Origin: a virus
Virus record (IMG/VR): IMGVR_UViG_3300044797_000062
Span: 1-21,775 of that record
Length of the DNA: 21,775 nucleotides
Reading direction: 5' to 3' (one strand)
Shown here piece by piece: positions 16,701-21,669 of this stretch. Made by a program: the position numbers and the translations under genes. Below the pieces are notes generated by a model. That model searched no databases. It saw only the letters and a list, made by a program, of their open reading frames with translations, and was not told where the DNA came from. Every line of letters begins with the position of its first letter. Position 1 is the first letter of the stretch.

Positions 16701-16861
16701 CTGCGAAGGCGCAACAGGAAATGCTCGAGGAGATCCTCTCCTCGGTCAGAGGACTCCGTCTCGAGGTGGAGGGATACCGCCAGCACGTAGGCTCATCCAC
16801 CGAATTCATTCTCATCGAGCTCGACCGACTCATCGAACTACTCATGGATAGAATTCAATGA
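16697..16861 (+). CDS. 54-residue helical/coiled-coil protein
   Basis: GTG at 16697 overlaps the previous TGA (GTGA), and the stop overlaps the Rz-like ATG (ATGA), so the gene is fixed in a chain on both sides. The product is almost all helix: KAQQEMLEEILSSVRGLRLE followed by FILIELDRLIELLMDRIQ, with heptad-like Leu/Ile spacing. No membrane helix or cysteine is present. A partner of the tail-anchored protein upstream is a possible but untested role. Confidence 0.6.
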   Translation: MTAKAQQEMLEEILSSVRGLRLEVEGYRQHVGSSTEFILIELDRLIELLMDRIQ

Positions 16862-17322
16862 CCAGCCTAGAGCGCACCGCGTGTGAGATCGTCGTGGGAT
16901 TGATGATGCTGTTCGGCTTCGTCCTCTACGAGCGCCACGAAGGGGCAAAGCGCTGCGAGAATGCGGACAAGACCGCCGTTGCGGCCCAGGTTGCGCACAA
17001 CGAAGTCATCCAAAAGAGCGATGCCCAAACCATCAACCAAGAGGCGATCGACTATGCAAAAGCTATTGCCGCCACTCCTGATCCTGTCCCTGTGCTTACC
17101 TGCGTGCGTTACTACACGCCCGCAGCTCTGCCCAAAGCCACCACCGCCCAACCCGCAGGCCATGCAGCCCCCGAACTACCAACAGCAGCTGGACCAAGCT
17201 TTGACCCCGCCCCAGCCGTTGCAAAAATAGGGCAGGCGGCGGATGCGCAGATTGCCGAGCTTCAGGACTACGTCAGGCGCGTTTGCCTCGCCGAACCAGC
17301 AGCAAGCCACCCAGCAAAGTAA
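16858..17322 (+). CDS. Rz: Rz-like inner-membrane spanin (i-spanin)
   Basis: A 154-residue protein with an N-terminal anchor at ~10-25 (EIVVGLMMLFGFVLYE) and a charged periplasmic segment (RHEGAKRCENADKTAVAAQ). A Pro/Ala-rich part follows, and the C-terminal helix IGQAADAQIAELQDYVRRVC is a coiled coil of the kind seen in prophage Rz proteins. i-Spanins join o-spanins across the periplasm to fuse inner and outer membranes in the last step of lysis. Two features support it: its place after the endolysin and small membrane genes, and the nested lipoprotein at 17054. The last 50 bases overlap the convergent gene on the other strand. Confidence 0.8.
   Translation: MTSLERTACEIVVGLMMLFGFVLYERHEGAKRCENADKTAVAAQVAHNEVIQKSDAQTINQEAIDYAKAIAATPDPVPVLTCVRYYTPAALPKATTAQPAGHAAPELPTAAGPSFDPAPAVAKIGQAADAQIAELQDYVRRVCLAEPAASHPAK
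17054..17230 (+). CDS. Rz1: Rz1-like outer-membrane lipoprotein (o-spanin), nested in Rz
   Basis: Entirely inside Rz in the +1 frame, as in lambda. ATG 17054 has AAGAGG at 17039-17044. The 58-residue product begins with a lipoprotein signal peptide (MQKLLPPLLILSLCLPAC) with lipobox LPAC, lipidation at Cys18. The mature part of 41 residues is proline-rich (12 prolines, including KPPPPNPQAMQPPNY), like lambda Rz1. After lipidation it would sit on the inner face of the outer membrane and bind the C-terminus of Rz. A longer frame reading from 16961 has no lipoprotein start and is not preferred. Confidence 0.85.
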   Translation: MQKLLPPLLILSLCLPACVTTRPQLCPKPPPPNPQAMQPPNYQQQLDQALTPPQPLQK

Positions 17323-17746
17323 GCGCTGCGAGCGCCGTCCCCGAATCCATCTCCGGTGCCGCTGCCGGCGGATCGACGACTGATCCCTTGCACGCCCCCA
17401 AGTAATCGTTACCCCCGCTCGGCGTATCGTTCCCGCACGACCATCCGTTATTCCCATCCTGCGTATAGAACGCCCCCACGATTTGCGTACCCGATAGCGT
17501 GTATTGCAGCGTCCATATTTCCGATCCCGCCGCCTGAGCTGAGGAAGCCCCCTCGAGATTAATCAGCACCCCACCGCTAGAGCCCGTATTGGCCTCAGTC
17601 AGCATCCCGCCGCCGATCCCGTCTGTGACTGCTACGGTAGGCGATATCGTTCCATCGAACGAGTAAGAGCCCATCGTTAAGTCGAAATCAAACGTCTGTG
17701 CACTCGCCACCCCAGAGAATAGGGCTAGCGCTATCATTGTTTTCAT
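17273..17746 (-). CDS. Secreted protein with PEP-CTERM-like sorting tail
   Basis: A 157-residue protein with a cleavable signal peptide (MKTMIALALFSGVASA, cleavage before Gln17), a beta-rich Gly/Ser/Thr body with two cysteine regions (GWSCGNDTPSGGNDYLGACKG) and a C-terminal tripartite tail from ~131: PEMDSGTALAALTLLGGLLL followed by VRRGKRA. Short Pro-Glu motif, membrane helix and Arg/Lys tail are the layout of PEP-CTERM sorting signals, which exosortase recognises in some Gram-negative bacteria. The ATG has a strong Shine-Dalgarno (AGAGGTGAT). It is the last gene of the minus-strand train, 41 bases after its neighbour, and its 3' end overlaps Rz by 50 bases. It may be a lysogenic-conversion or moron gene; its binding target is unknown. 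Confidence 0.7.
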   Translation of the reverse strand: MKTMIALALFSGVASAQTFDFDLTMGSYSFDGTISPTVAVTDGIGGGMLTEANTGSSGGVLINLEGASSAQAAGSEIWTLQYTLSGTQIVGAFYTQDGNNGWSCGNDTPSGGNDYLGACKGSVVDPPAAAPEMDSGTALAALTLLGGLLLVRRGKRA

Positions 17747-17787
17747 GGTCCATCACCTCTTTTTGATATTCGAACAAGTCCCACTTT

Positions 17788-17985
17788 TCATCCCACCTCA
17801 AGCTCACCTGGCCTATCAGACTGTGATCCATAGGCATTCACCGCCCTCACAATGCGAGCCGCGTTTTCTTTTGCAACCTCGCCAGCATTGGAAGATCCGT
17901 AACACTCGCCTATTGGCACGCCATCGGCATCACAAAATGCCCATGGGAAGTCGTCTTGGACGCGCCAGGGTAATTTCCTATACAT
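17788..17985 (-). CDS. Small hypothetical protein (65 aa)
   Basis: ATG 17985 is chosen because GGAGGGGGAG lies directly upstream; a longer frame from 18045 has no such signal. The product has the sequence feel of small prophage proteins with 'W.V.D..G..I.....' and 'NAARIVRAVNAY' (residues ~43-54). Such proteins recur in phage accessory regions without assigned function. The start overlaps the end of the upstream gene by eight bases. Confidence 0.65.
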   Translation of the reverse strand: MYRKLPWRVQDDFPWAFCDADGVPIGECYGSSNAGEVAKENAARIVRAVNAYGSQSDRPGELEVG

Positions 17986-18283
17986 GCTCTCCCCCTCCGC
18001 TGGCCTGTGAACGCAGATGCTCTTTAAGCTCCGCCACGGCGTCACTTATTAAAAGCTCTCTACCGGAATCAGAATCTGGATCGGCCGACCACGCCGTGCA
18101 GACCAGCTTCATGATTTTTCGCCAGTCGGCCTCCCGGATGACGCGAGCCTTGATCTTCCTGCGCGGCGGGTGCGTTGCCATGGTAAGCGTGCCCAAGGGG
18201 GTCTCGCCCGCGTCTATCGGAACAGTCTCGAACTTGGCTCGTACTGCTCTGGCGTGGTTGTAGGCGGTTTGGAGTTTAGCCAC
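17978..18283 (-). CDS. Small hypothetical protein (101 aa)
   Basis: GTG 18283 is preferred over ATG 18373 because GGAGGGGGAG precedes it, the same signal as for the next gene downstream, and because the longer form would overlap the upstream gene by about 100 bases. The product is basic in the first half (HPPRRKIKARVIREADWRKI) and acidic-helical in the second, ending SGGGEHV. No domain is recognised. The gene overlaps both neighbours by eight bases. Confidence 0.6.
   Translation of the reverse strand: MAKLQTAYNHARAVRAKFETVPIDAGETPLGTLTMATHPPRRKIKARVIREADWRKIMKLVCTAWSADPDSDSGRELLISDAVAELKEHLRSQASGGGEHV
17986..17998 (-). repeat. Repeated ribosome binding segment, copy 1
   Basis: The minus strand reads GGAGGGGGAGAGC directly before the ATG at 17985. 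The same 13 bases precede the GTG at 18283. Both also encode GGGE near the C-terminus of the gene upstream. Confidence 0.75.
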
Positions 18284-18518
18284 GCTCTCCCCCTCCATCG
18301 GACGGTGAGTCTGCCGTCCAGTAAATTTTGCGGGCCTGCGCGAGCAGATCATTGATCTGATTTCGAAAGCCATAGACCAAATCTCGGTGCGGCAGGAGGC
18401 TCTTCATAACAAAGTCGTCAAGACAATCGCGGAAGTGCCCCCACTCGGCGGCGGTCGCAGTCGTCGTTACCGTGTAGACGATCTGATTAGGATCTTCACA
18501 CTTCAATCGCATCTTCAT
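18276..18518 (-). CDS. Small hypothetical protein (80 aa)
   Basis: ATG 18518 has AGGAACG in the end of the upstream gene and shares ATGA with that gene's stop. The product reads MKMRLKCEDPNQIVYTVTTT, then 'AAEWGHFRDCL' and 'FRNQINDLLAQARKIYW', a layout seen in small proteins of prophage accessory regions (strand-rich start, then helices). It ends SDGGGERG, which encodes the Shine-Dalgarno for the next gene. No enzymatic motif is seen. Confidence 0.65.
   Translation of the reverse strand: MKMRLKCEDPNQIVYTVTTTATAAEWGHFRDCLDDFVMKSLLPHRDLVYGFRNQINDLLAQARKIYWTADSPSDGGGERG
18284..18296 (-). repeat. Repeated ribosome binding segment, copy 2
   Basis: Identical 13 bases (GGAGGGGGAGAGC on the minus strand) directly before GTG 18283. 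The flanks differ, with partial similarity about 13 bases further upstream. Confidence 0.75.
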
Positions 18519-18676
18519 TGCTTCGTTCCTGTTTCGGCGGTAGCAAAAATCCAGTCGTGCCACAGCAGTCCTGTAATCAGACCGGACGGGAATGCAAATC
18601 GCCACGTAGGCAAAAGCGTTTCGAGGATGGCGAATACAAGCCATACCACGAGCGTCAAGAGAATCTTTTTCGTCAC
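18515..18676 (-). CDS. Small membrane protein (53 aa)
   Basis: GTG 18676 overlaps the TGA of the upstream gene (GTGA), with AGGAG nine bases before it. The product starts with a Lys pair and a transmembrane helix at ~5-21 (ILLTLVVWLVFAILETL), then a second, weaker hydrophobic part (FAFPSGLITGLLWHDWIF). It has no known family. It might be an inner-membrane protein such as an exclusion or holin-like factor, but only its topology is supported. The C-terminal AETGTKQ codons supply the next gene's ribosome binding site. Confidence 0.6.
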   Translation of the reverse strand: MTKKILLTLVVWLVFAILETLLPTWRFAFPSGLITGLLWHDWIFATAETGTKQ

Positions 18677-18891
18677 GGTTCCGCTCCTGTTTCGGCAGTA
18701 CGTTGCGGCTCGATATCGAATCGCACTGACTTGCAGATGTGCCACACGCGAGCCGTCGCGATGTCCTCTAGCGCCTCGGCTATCGTGCCCGCCAATTGGA
18801 TCTCGCTCGTCACGGGCTTCCACTGTTTCTCAGGCACGGCGCGCGGCAAATTGTCGGGCGGCTCGACCGTCATGCGCACGATGAACTTCAT
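18673..18891 (-). CDS. Small hypothetical protein (72 aa)
   Basis: ATG 18891 overlaps the upstream TGA (ATGA) and has AGAGGCAAAGGA just upstream. The product begins with a strand (MKFIVRMTVEPPDN), continues with a helix (TIAEALEDIATARVWHICK) and another strand (VRFDIEPQ), and ends in AETGAEP. It looks like a compact alpha/beta protein. I recognise no family. Confidence 0.6.
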   Translation of the reverse strand: MKFIVRMTVEPPDNLPRAVPEKQWKPVTSEIQLAGTIAEALEDIATARVWHICKSVRFDIEPQRTAETGAEP

Positions 18892-19088
18892 TCCTTTGCC
18901 TCTGGATTGACTGGAAAGCTCCGTAGGTCCGCGAGACACTTCTCGCAGATATGGTGCTCAACGGCGCGCATTGGCTTTTCCACCATGCATTCTTTGGTGG
19001 CTTCCTGTCTCCAGTAGATACCGCGCAATGGCTCGGCAGCGCCGTTGGAGCCGCAAAGATTGCAGTAGTAGGCTCGCGTCACGGTCAC
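18888..19088 (-). CDS. Cysteine-rich small protein, probable zinc-binding (66 aa)
   Basis: GTG 19088 overlaps the upstream stop (GTGA) with CGGAG nine bases before it; the longer frame from 19151 lies inside the upstream gene. Two CxxC knuckles are present, C9-N-L-C12 and HHIC-E-K-C near residue 50, with an extra Cys (KECM) and two His in between. That spacing fits a small zinc ribbon or treble-clef-like domain. Proteins like this in phages may bind nucleic acid or host proteins; no partner can be named. Confidence 0.65.
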   Translation of the reverse strand: MTVTRAYYCNLCGSNGAAEPLRGIYWRQEATKECMVEKPMRAVEHHICEKCLADLRSFPVNPEAKE

Positions 19089-19270
19089 TTGGGCTCCGAA
19101 GTTGAAGTATGAGTAGCTCGCCACGCGCGCAGCTCGTCGGCCAGCGCCCATCGCTTCGGGCCTTTGCCGCCGCTGAACAGCCGGGGGAAATCAAGCCTGC
19201 CCTGGTTCTCGACAGCCGTAAAAAGTGCCAGTTCAGCATCGGTCACTTCGGCGTATTTGTCAGTGCTCAT
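19085..19270 (-). CDS. Small hypothetical protein (61 aa)
   Basis: ATG 19270 (ATGAGC) is preferred to GTG 19279 because the same ATGAGC junction with the same 11-base overlap occurs at 19803. The product is a charged helical protein (TDAELALFTAVENQGRLDFP; KRWALADELRAWRAT) ending TSTSEPK. No motif is recognised. Its stop overlaps the start of the cysteine-rich gene. Confidence 0.55.
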   Translation of the reverse strand: MSTDKYAEVTDAELALFTAVENQGRLDFPRLFSGGKGPKRWALADELRAWRATHTSTSEPK

Positions 19271-19739
19271 TTGCGTCACTCGATGGGAGGCCGAGGCTCA
19301 CGTTGTCGGGGCGTGAAGGTGAGCGTGCCAATGCGGCTATTTTGGCCGTCGCAAGCTCGGCTTTTGCTTTCCGTAATTCTGCGACATAGCCGGTGCGCAA
19401 GGTGTCCCGCTCGTTCTCGGCGTCTACGCGGGCGTTCACTTCGTCTTGATAGCGAATCTTGAATGATTCCAATTCACCGGCAATCGTCACGCGCAGATCG
19501 TGTTCGCGCTGTCGGCTGTTGCGACACTCGGCAAGCTCGGTCTCAAGCTCACGGATGCGGCCCTTTGCCGCCACGATCATCTTGTGGTGATGCAGTTCAG
19601 GATACGGCGTCTCTGTGTCGTACTTCAGGTTCTCAATCAGCCTTTGTAGCTTGATTGAATACTCGATATCGACCACATCACCCCGGCGCGCCCAGATGCC
19701 ATCCGGCGACTCGAATCCCATGCTGTCGTAGTACTTCAT
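19260..19739 (-). CDS. Coiled-coil hypothetical protein (159 aa)
   Basis: ATG 19739 has GGAGAAG eleven bases upstream. After a 60-residue N-terminal part (MKYYDSMGFESPDGIWARRG, then YSIKLQRLIENLKYD) the protein is one long coiled coil, about residues 55-142 (GRIRELETELAECRNS; ESFKIRYQDEVNARVDAENE; ELRKAKAELATAKIAALA), ending in a Pro/Ser tail. It has no membrane segment or catalytic motif. A scaffold-like or host-protein-binding role is conceivable. Confidence 0.65.
   Translation of the reverse strand: MKYYDSMGFESPDGIWARRGDVVDIEYSIKLQRLIENLKYDTETPYPELHHHKMIVAAKGRIRELETELAECRNSRQREHDLRVTIAGELESFKIRYQDEVNARVDAENERDTLRTGYVAELRKAKAELATAKIAALARSPSRPDNVSLGLPSSDANEH
19265..19282 (-). repeat. 18-base junction repeat, copy 1
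   Basis: The plus strand reads GCTCATTTGCGTCACTCG, covering the start ATGAGC of the 61-residue gene and the last codons of the coiled-coil gene. The copy at 19798-19815 differs at one base. Confidence 0.75.
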
Positions 19740-19803
19740 GGCTTAACTTCTCCGCTAGCTCCGGGCCTGAAATAATCACAAAATGGTCCTTGTTACCGCT
19801 CAT
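19678..19803 (-). pseudogene. Gene ghost or 41-residue mini-ORF between two genes
   Basis: ATG 19803 opens inside the end of the upstream gene with an 11-base overlap identical in layout to that of the gene starting at 19270. The frame reads MSGNKDHFVIISGPELAEKL and then runs into the coiled-coil gene, stopping after 41 residues. A second frame between the same genes ends at 19736-19738 with codons for GASGEVKP and a stop that overlaps the next ATG, exactly like the other gene ends here, but has no start codon. A start in one frame and a typical end in another, 68 bases apart, fit a gene that lost its middle through a frame-shifting deletion. A real 41-residue protein cannot be ruled out. Confidence 0.4.
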
Positions 19804-19999
19804 CTGCGTCACTCGCCTTGATGCCTAAAGCTGCCCCAAGAAAATTGCGCAGCGCGGCGGCCTCGGATGGCTCAAGCGCGATACTGTGATCGCCGTCGGA
19901 TTCCTCGACTAGTACGAACAGCCGGTCTCCCTCGCCTTCGTAGACCGAGGCCGCCACGTCGTGGCATGTCATCTTGGGAACCTTGCGGAATTTCCTCAT
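19793..19999 (-). CDS. Small acidic hypothetical protein (68 aa)
   Basis: ATG 19999 overlaps the upstream TGA (ATGA), with GGGGAA eleven to sixteen bases upstream inside that gene. A basic start (MRKFRKVPK) leads to a compact acidic alpha/beta part (DRLFVLVEESDGDHSIALEP) and a helix (SEAAALRNFLGAALGI). It ends ASDADER. No family is recognised. Confidence 0.65.
   Translation of the reverse strand: MRKFRKVPKMTCHDVAASVYEGEGDRLFVLVEESDGDHSIALEPSEAAALRNFLGAALGIKASDADER
19798..19815 (-). repeat. 18-base junction repeat, copy 2
   Basis: The plus strand reads GCTCATCTGCGTCACTCG, one mismatch from the copy at 19265. In both copies the ATG lies 11 bases before the end of the upstream gene's stop codon. 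Confidence 0.75.
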
Positions 20000-20265
20000 G
20001 GCTTCGTTCCCCGGTCAGAAGTAATCGCCTCGAATTTCACCTCGACGCGCACGAGTCTTGCGTGAGGCAGTGACGCCCGCGCGAGTTTCAGATACGGAAG
20101 CGCCTCACGCCGCGTATGCCAGGTTGCGGTACGCAGACCCGCGACCGGCGGCTCAGGGATGCGCCTGCCATCCTCGAACCACCAGCGGCCGATGAGCCCG
20201 TGCCCTTCATCGGTGTTCATATCGATGACCCAATAGGGCTTGTGTGCCTTCCAGTGGTTGTTCAA
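19996..20265 (-). CDS. Small hypothetical protein (89 aa), TTG start
   Basis: TTG 20265 overlaps the upstream TGA (TTGA) with CCGGAG in the correct place, so it is preferred to the ATG at 20220. The N-terminal part that the TTG adds (NNHWKAHKPYWVIDMNTDEG) flows into HGLIGRWWFEDGRRIPEPP and 'TATWHTRREALPYLKLAR', which looks like one small domain rich in aromatic residues. It has no recognised function. The last codons, DRGTKP, contain the ribosome binding site of the next gene. Confidence 0.6.
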   Translation of the reverse strand: MNNHWKAHKPYWVIDMNTDEGHGLIGRWWFEDGRRIPEPPVAGLRTATWHTRREALPYLKLARASLPHARLVRVEVKFEAITSDRGTKP

Positions 20266-20648
20266 GGCTTGGCTCCGGTTTTCGATGTATGACCGTCGTC
20301 CGCCACGTGAGGGCCGTCATGGGCGTGAGGCAGACGACAGCAGTAATGCCACCCATTCATGGCCTGCATAAATGAACAATGGCCATTTTCGAGATAGCCA
20401 GCGTCGAACCAATTTGTAGGCTTCGCAATCGTTTCCGACTGAGACGGCAGCAATGCTTCGGCCTCGCGCAACCGCAGTTCGATACACTGGAAATTGGTGT
20501 TGCCGATGACCTGGCGCATCTCTGGCTCGTTCATGTACAGAGAGCCATGAACTTCGTTGCGCAGCTTACGCAGCGCCTGCTCGAGCGCCGCGATGCGGGC
20601 CCGTAATGCGGCGACAGTTCCAACGGATTCACCGTATTCCTTGATCAT
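20262..20648 (-). CDS. Hypothetical protein with coiled coil and Cys/His-rich C-terminus (128 aa)
   Basis: ATG 20648 shares ATGA with the stop of the mini-gene upstream; upstream in-frame TTG 20708 and ATG 20678 lie within that gene and lack good ribosome binding sites. Residues ~10-33 form a coiled coil (VAALRARIAALEQALRKLRN). The C-terminal part has WHYCCRLPHAHDGPHVADDG, a Cys/His cluster resembling short 'CRLP..HDGPHVADDG' endings in small actinobacterial and phage proteins, which may bind a metal. It ends KTGAKP. Confidence 0.6.
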   Translation of the reverse strand: MIKEYGESVGTVAALRARIAALEQALRKLRNEVHGSLYMNEPEMRQVIGNTNFQCIELRLREAEALLPSQSETIAKPTNWFDAGYLENGHCSFMQAMNGWHYCCRLPHAHDGPHVADDGHTSKTGAKP

Positions 20649-20773
20649 GACTTCGGCTCGTTTTGCGCAGGAAAGCATCCGCGAACGGTCCAGTACAGCC
20701 AGAGCCAATGATCCAGCCTGCCGGCTCCTCTACCGCGCCATGCGTTCCAATAAATAGCGGCACGATAAATCAT
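20645..20773 (-). CDS. Aromatic-rich 42-residue protein
   Basis: ATG 20773 overlaps the methyltransferase TGA (ATGA), and its own TGA overlaps the next ATG (ATGA), so it is linked on both sides. The product is MIYRAAIYWNAWRGRGAGRL followed by DHWLWLYWTVRG and a short tail QNEPKS. Eight Trp/Tyr residues cluster in a stretch that could lie on a membrane surface. It has no family I recognise. Confidence 0.5.
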   Translation of the reverse strand: MIYRAAIYWNAWRGRGAGRLDHWLWLYWTVRGCFPAQNEPKS

Positions 20774-21450
20774 GCGAACAGCCTCCCTTGTGCATACGCG
20801 GCTTTGATGCGTGTACATGCGATATCGAAGTATTTCTCTTCGATCTCGATCCCAATGAATTTTCGTCCTAAATTGGCGCAGGCTATGCCCGTGGTACCCG
20901 ATCCCATGAACGGATCAAGAATCGTAGCCGCATCGTGTTTGTCGATTAGCGCGCACAGAAGGGAAACCGGCTTTTGATGTGGATGCGACCGACTTTCGCG
21001 GTCGCCAAGCCCCTTGAATTGAGTTTCCCAGCTAACCTGAACATGGCCGCGCAGCACGCCCTCATCGCGTTTGCCGCTCCAATTCTGACCTCGAATATAG
21101 ATCAGTTCGAAGCTGGGCTTCCAAGGGAAGGCAAGATCCCCCATTCCGAACGCTGGCCCCTTATCAAAAACAAGACACCCTCGCGTATTTGCAATCGGTG
21201 GCGTTTTCCAAGTGCCGAATGAGGCGACCTCGGAGAATGGCTGCAGCATTTCGTCACGCAGCGTCGTATCGCTGTCGCCCGCAATGACAGTATTCTGCCA
21301 AGACGCCCCATACGATGATTTGTGAGCGATCCCATATGGTGGGTCAGTTATCACCGCGTCAACCCTCGGCAGCGTCGGCAGGATCTCCCGGCAGTCTCCG
21401 AGATAGAGCGTGGCATCGCCAATTTGTACGGGATCAATGGACATCGCCAT
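20770..21450 (-). CDS. DNA methyltransferase, DPPY type (N6-adenine or N4-cytosine)
   Basis: A 226-residue enzyme when started at ATG 21450, which has GGAGG eight bases upstream; ATG 21480 would overlap the upstream gene by 47 bases with no such site. The catalytic motif DPPYG is at residues 36-40. A short target-recognition region follows, then a HPHQKPVSLL segment and the AdoMet-binding motif DPFMGSGTTG (179-188), then 'GRKFIGIEIEEKYFDIA'. Catalytic motif before AdoMet motif is beta-class order. It is short for the family. It probably methylates phage DNA and so may resist host restriction; no endonuclease partner is seen. The target sequence cannot be predicted. Confidence 0.85.
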   Translation of the reverse strand: MAMSIDPVQIGDATLYLGDCREILPTLPRVDAVITDPPYGIAHKSSYGASWQNTVIAGDSDTTLRDEMLQPFSEVASFGTWKTPPIANTRGCLVFDKGPAFGMGDLAFPWKPSFELIYIRGQNWSGKRDEGVLRGHVQVSWETQFKGLGDRESRSHPHQKPVSLLCALIDKHDAATILDPFMGSGTTGIACANLGRKFIGIEIEEKYFDIACTRIKAAYAQGRLFA

Positions 21451-21637
21451 GCTCGCTGCCTCCGCGTTGTGGATCGTCATGCACGTAGATAACGCCCTTG
21501 GAATCGTGATCCTTACGGGGAAGGCACACTAAACATCCAATGTCGGCAATATGGCCACCAAGGATAGTTCCGTCATCAGTACACGGAACAATGTGCCGAT
21601 TGCCATCGCGATCCTCAATTGTTCCCCAATGACTCAC
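21434..21637 (-). CDS. Small hypothetical protein (67 aa), upstream of the methyltransferase
   Basis: GTG 21637 is preferred: AAGGAA lies six bases upstream and the GTG overlaps a TGA (GTGA). ATG 21724 would lie inside the methyltransferase remnant. The product opens SHWGTIEDRDGNRHIVPCTD and has one CxxC-like pair (GCLVCLP), an acidic middle and 'VIYVHDDPQRGG'. Short proteins of this type occur in phage accessory regions. Its 3' end overlaps the methyltransferase start by 17 bases. Confidence 0.6.
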   Translation of the reverse strand: MSHWGTIEDRDGNRHIVPCTDDGTILGGHIADIGCLVCLPRKDHDSKGVIYVHDDPQRGGSEHGDVH

Positions 21638-21669
21638 TTCGATTCCTTGATGGATGCGGAGCCTTTCAT
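21634..21669 (-). other. 11-codon mini-ORF between methyltransferase remnant and next gene
   Basis: ATG 21669 overlaps the TGA of the methyltransferase remnant (ATGA) and the frame ends in TGA overlapping the next GTG (GTGA), coding MKGSASIKESK. The position mirrors the 42-residue mini-gene after the intact methyltransferase. It might be a translational relay carrying ribosomes to the next gene, or the remnant of a longer gene. I cannot show it is a functional peptide. Confidence 0.3.

Noticed and set aside
17323-17335. GCGCT-GCG-AGCGC hairpin right after the Rz stop, considered as a terminator
   Set aside because: Only five base pairs and no T-run on either strand, and it is inside the opposite-strand coding sequence.
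17747-18263. Plus-strand frame of 172 codons (17745-18263)
   Set aside because: It is opposite three coupled minus-strand genes that have good ribosome binding sites; its product is low in structure and lacks a start signal.
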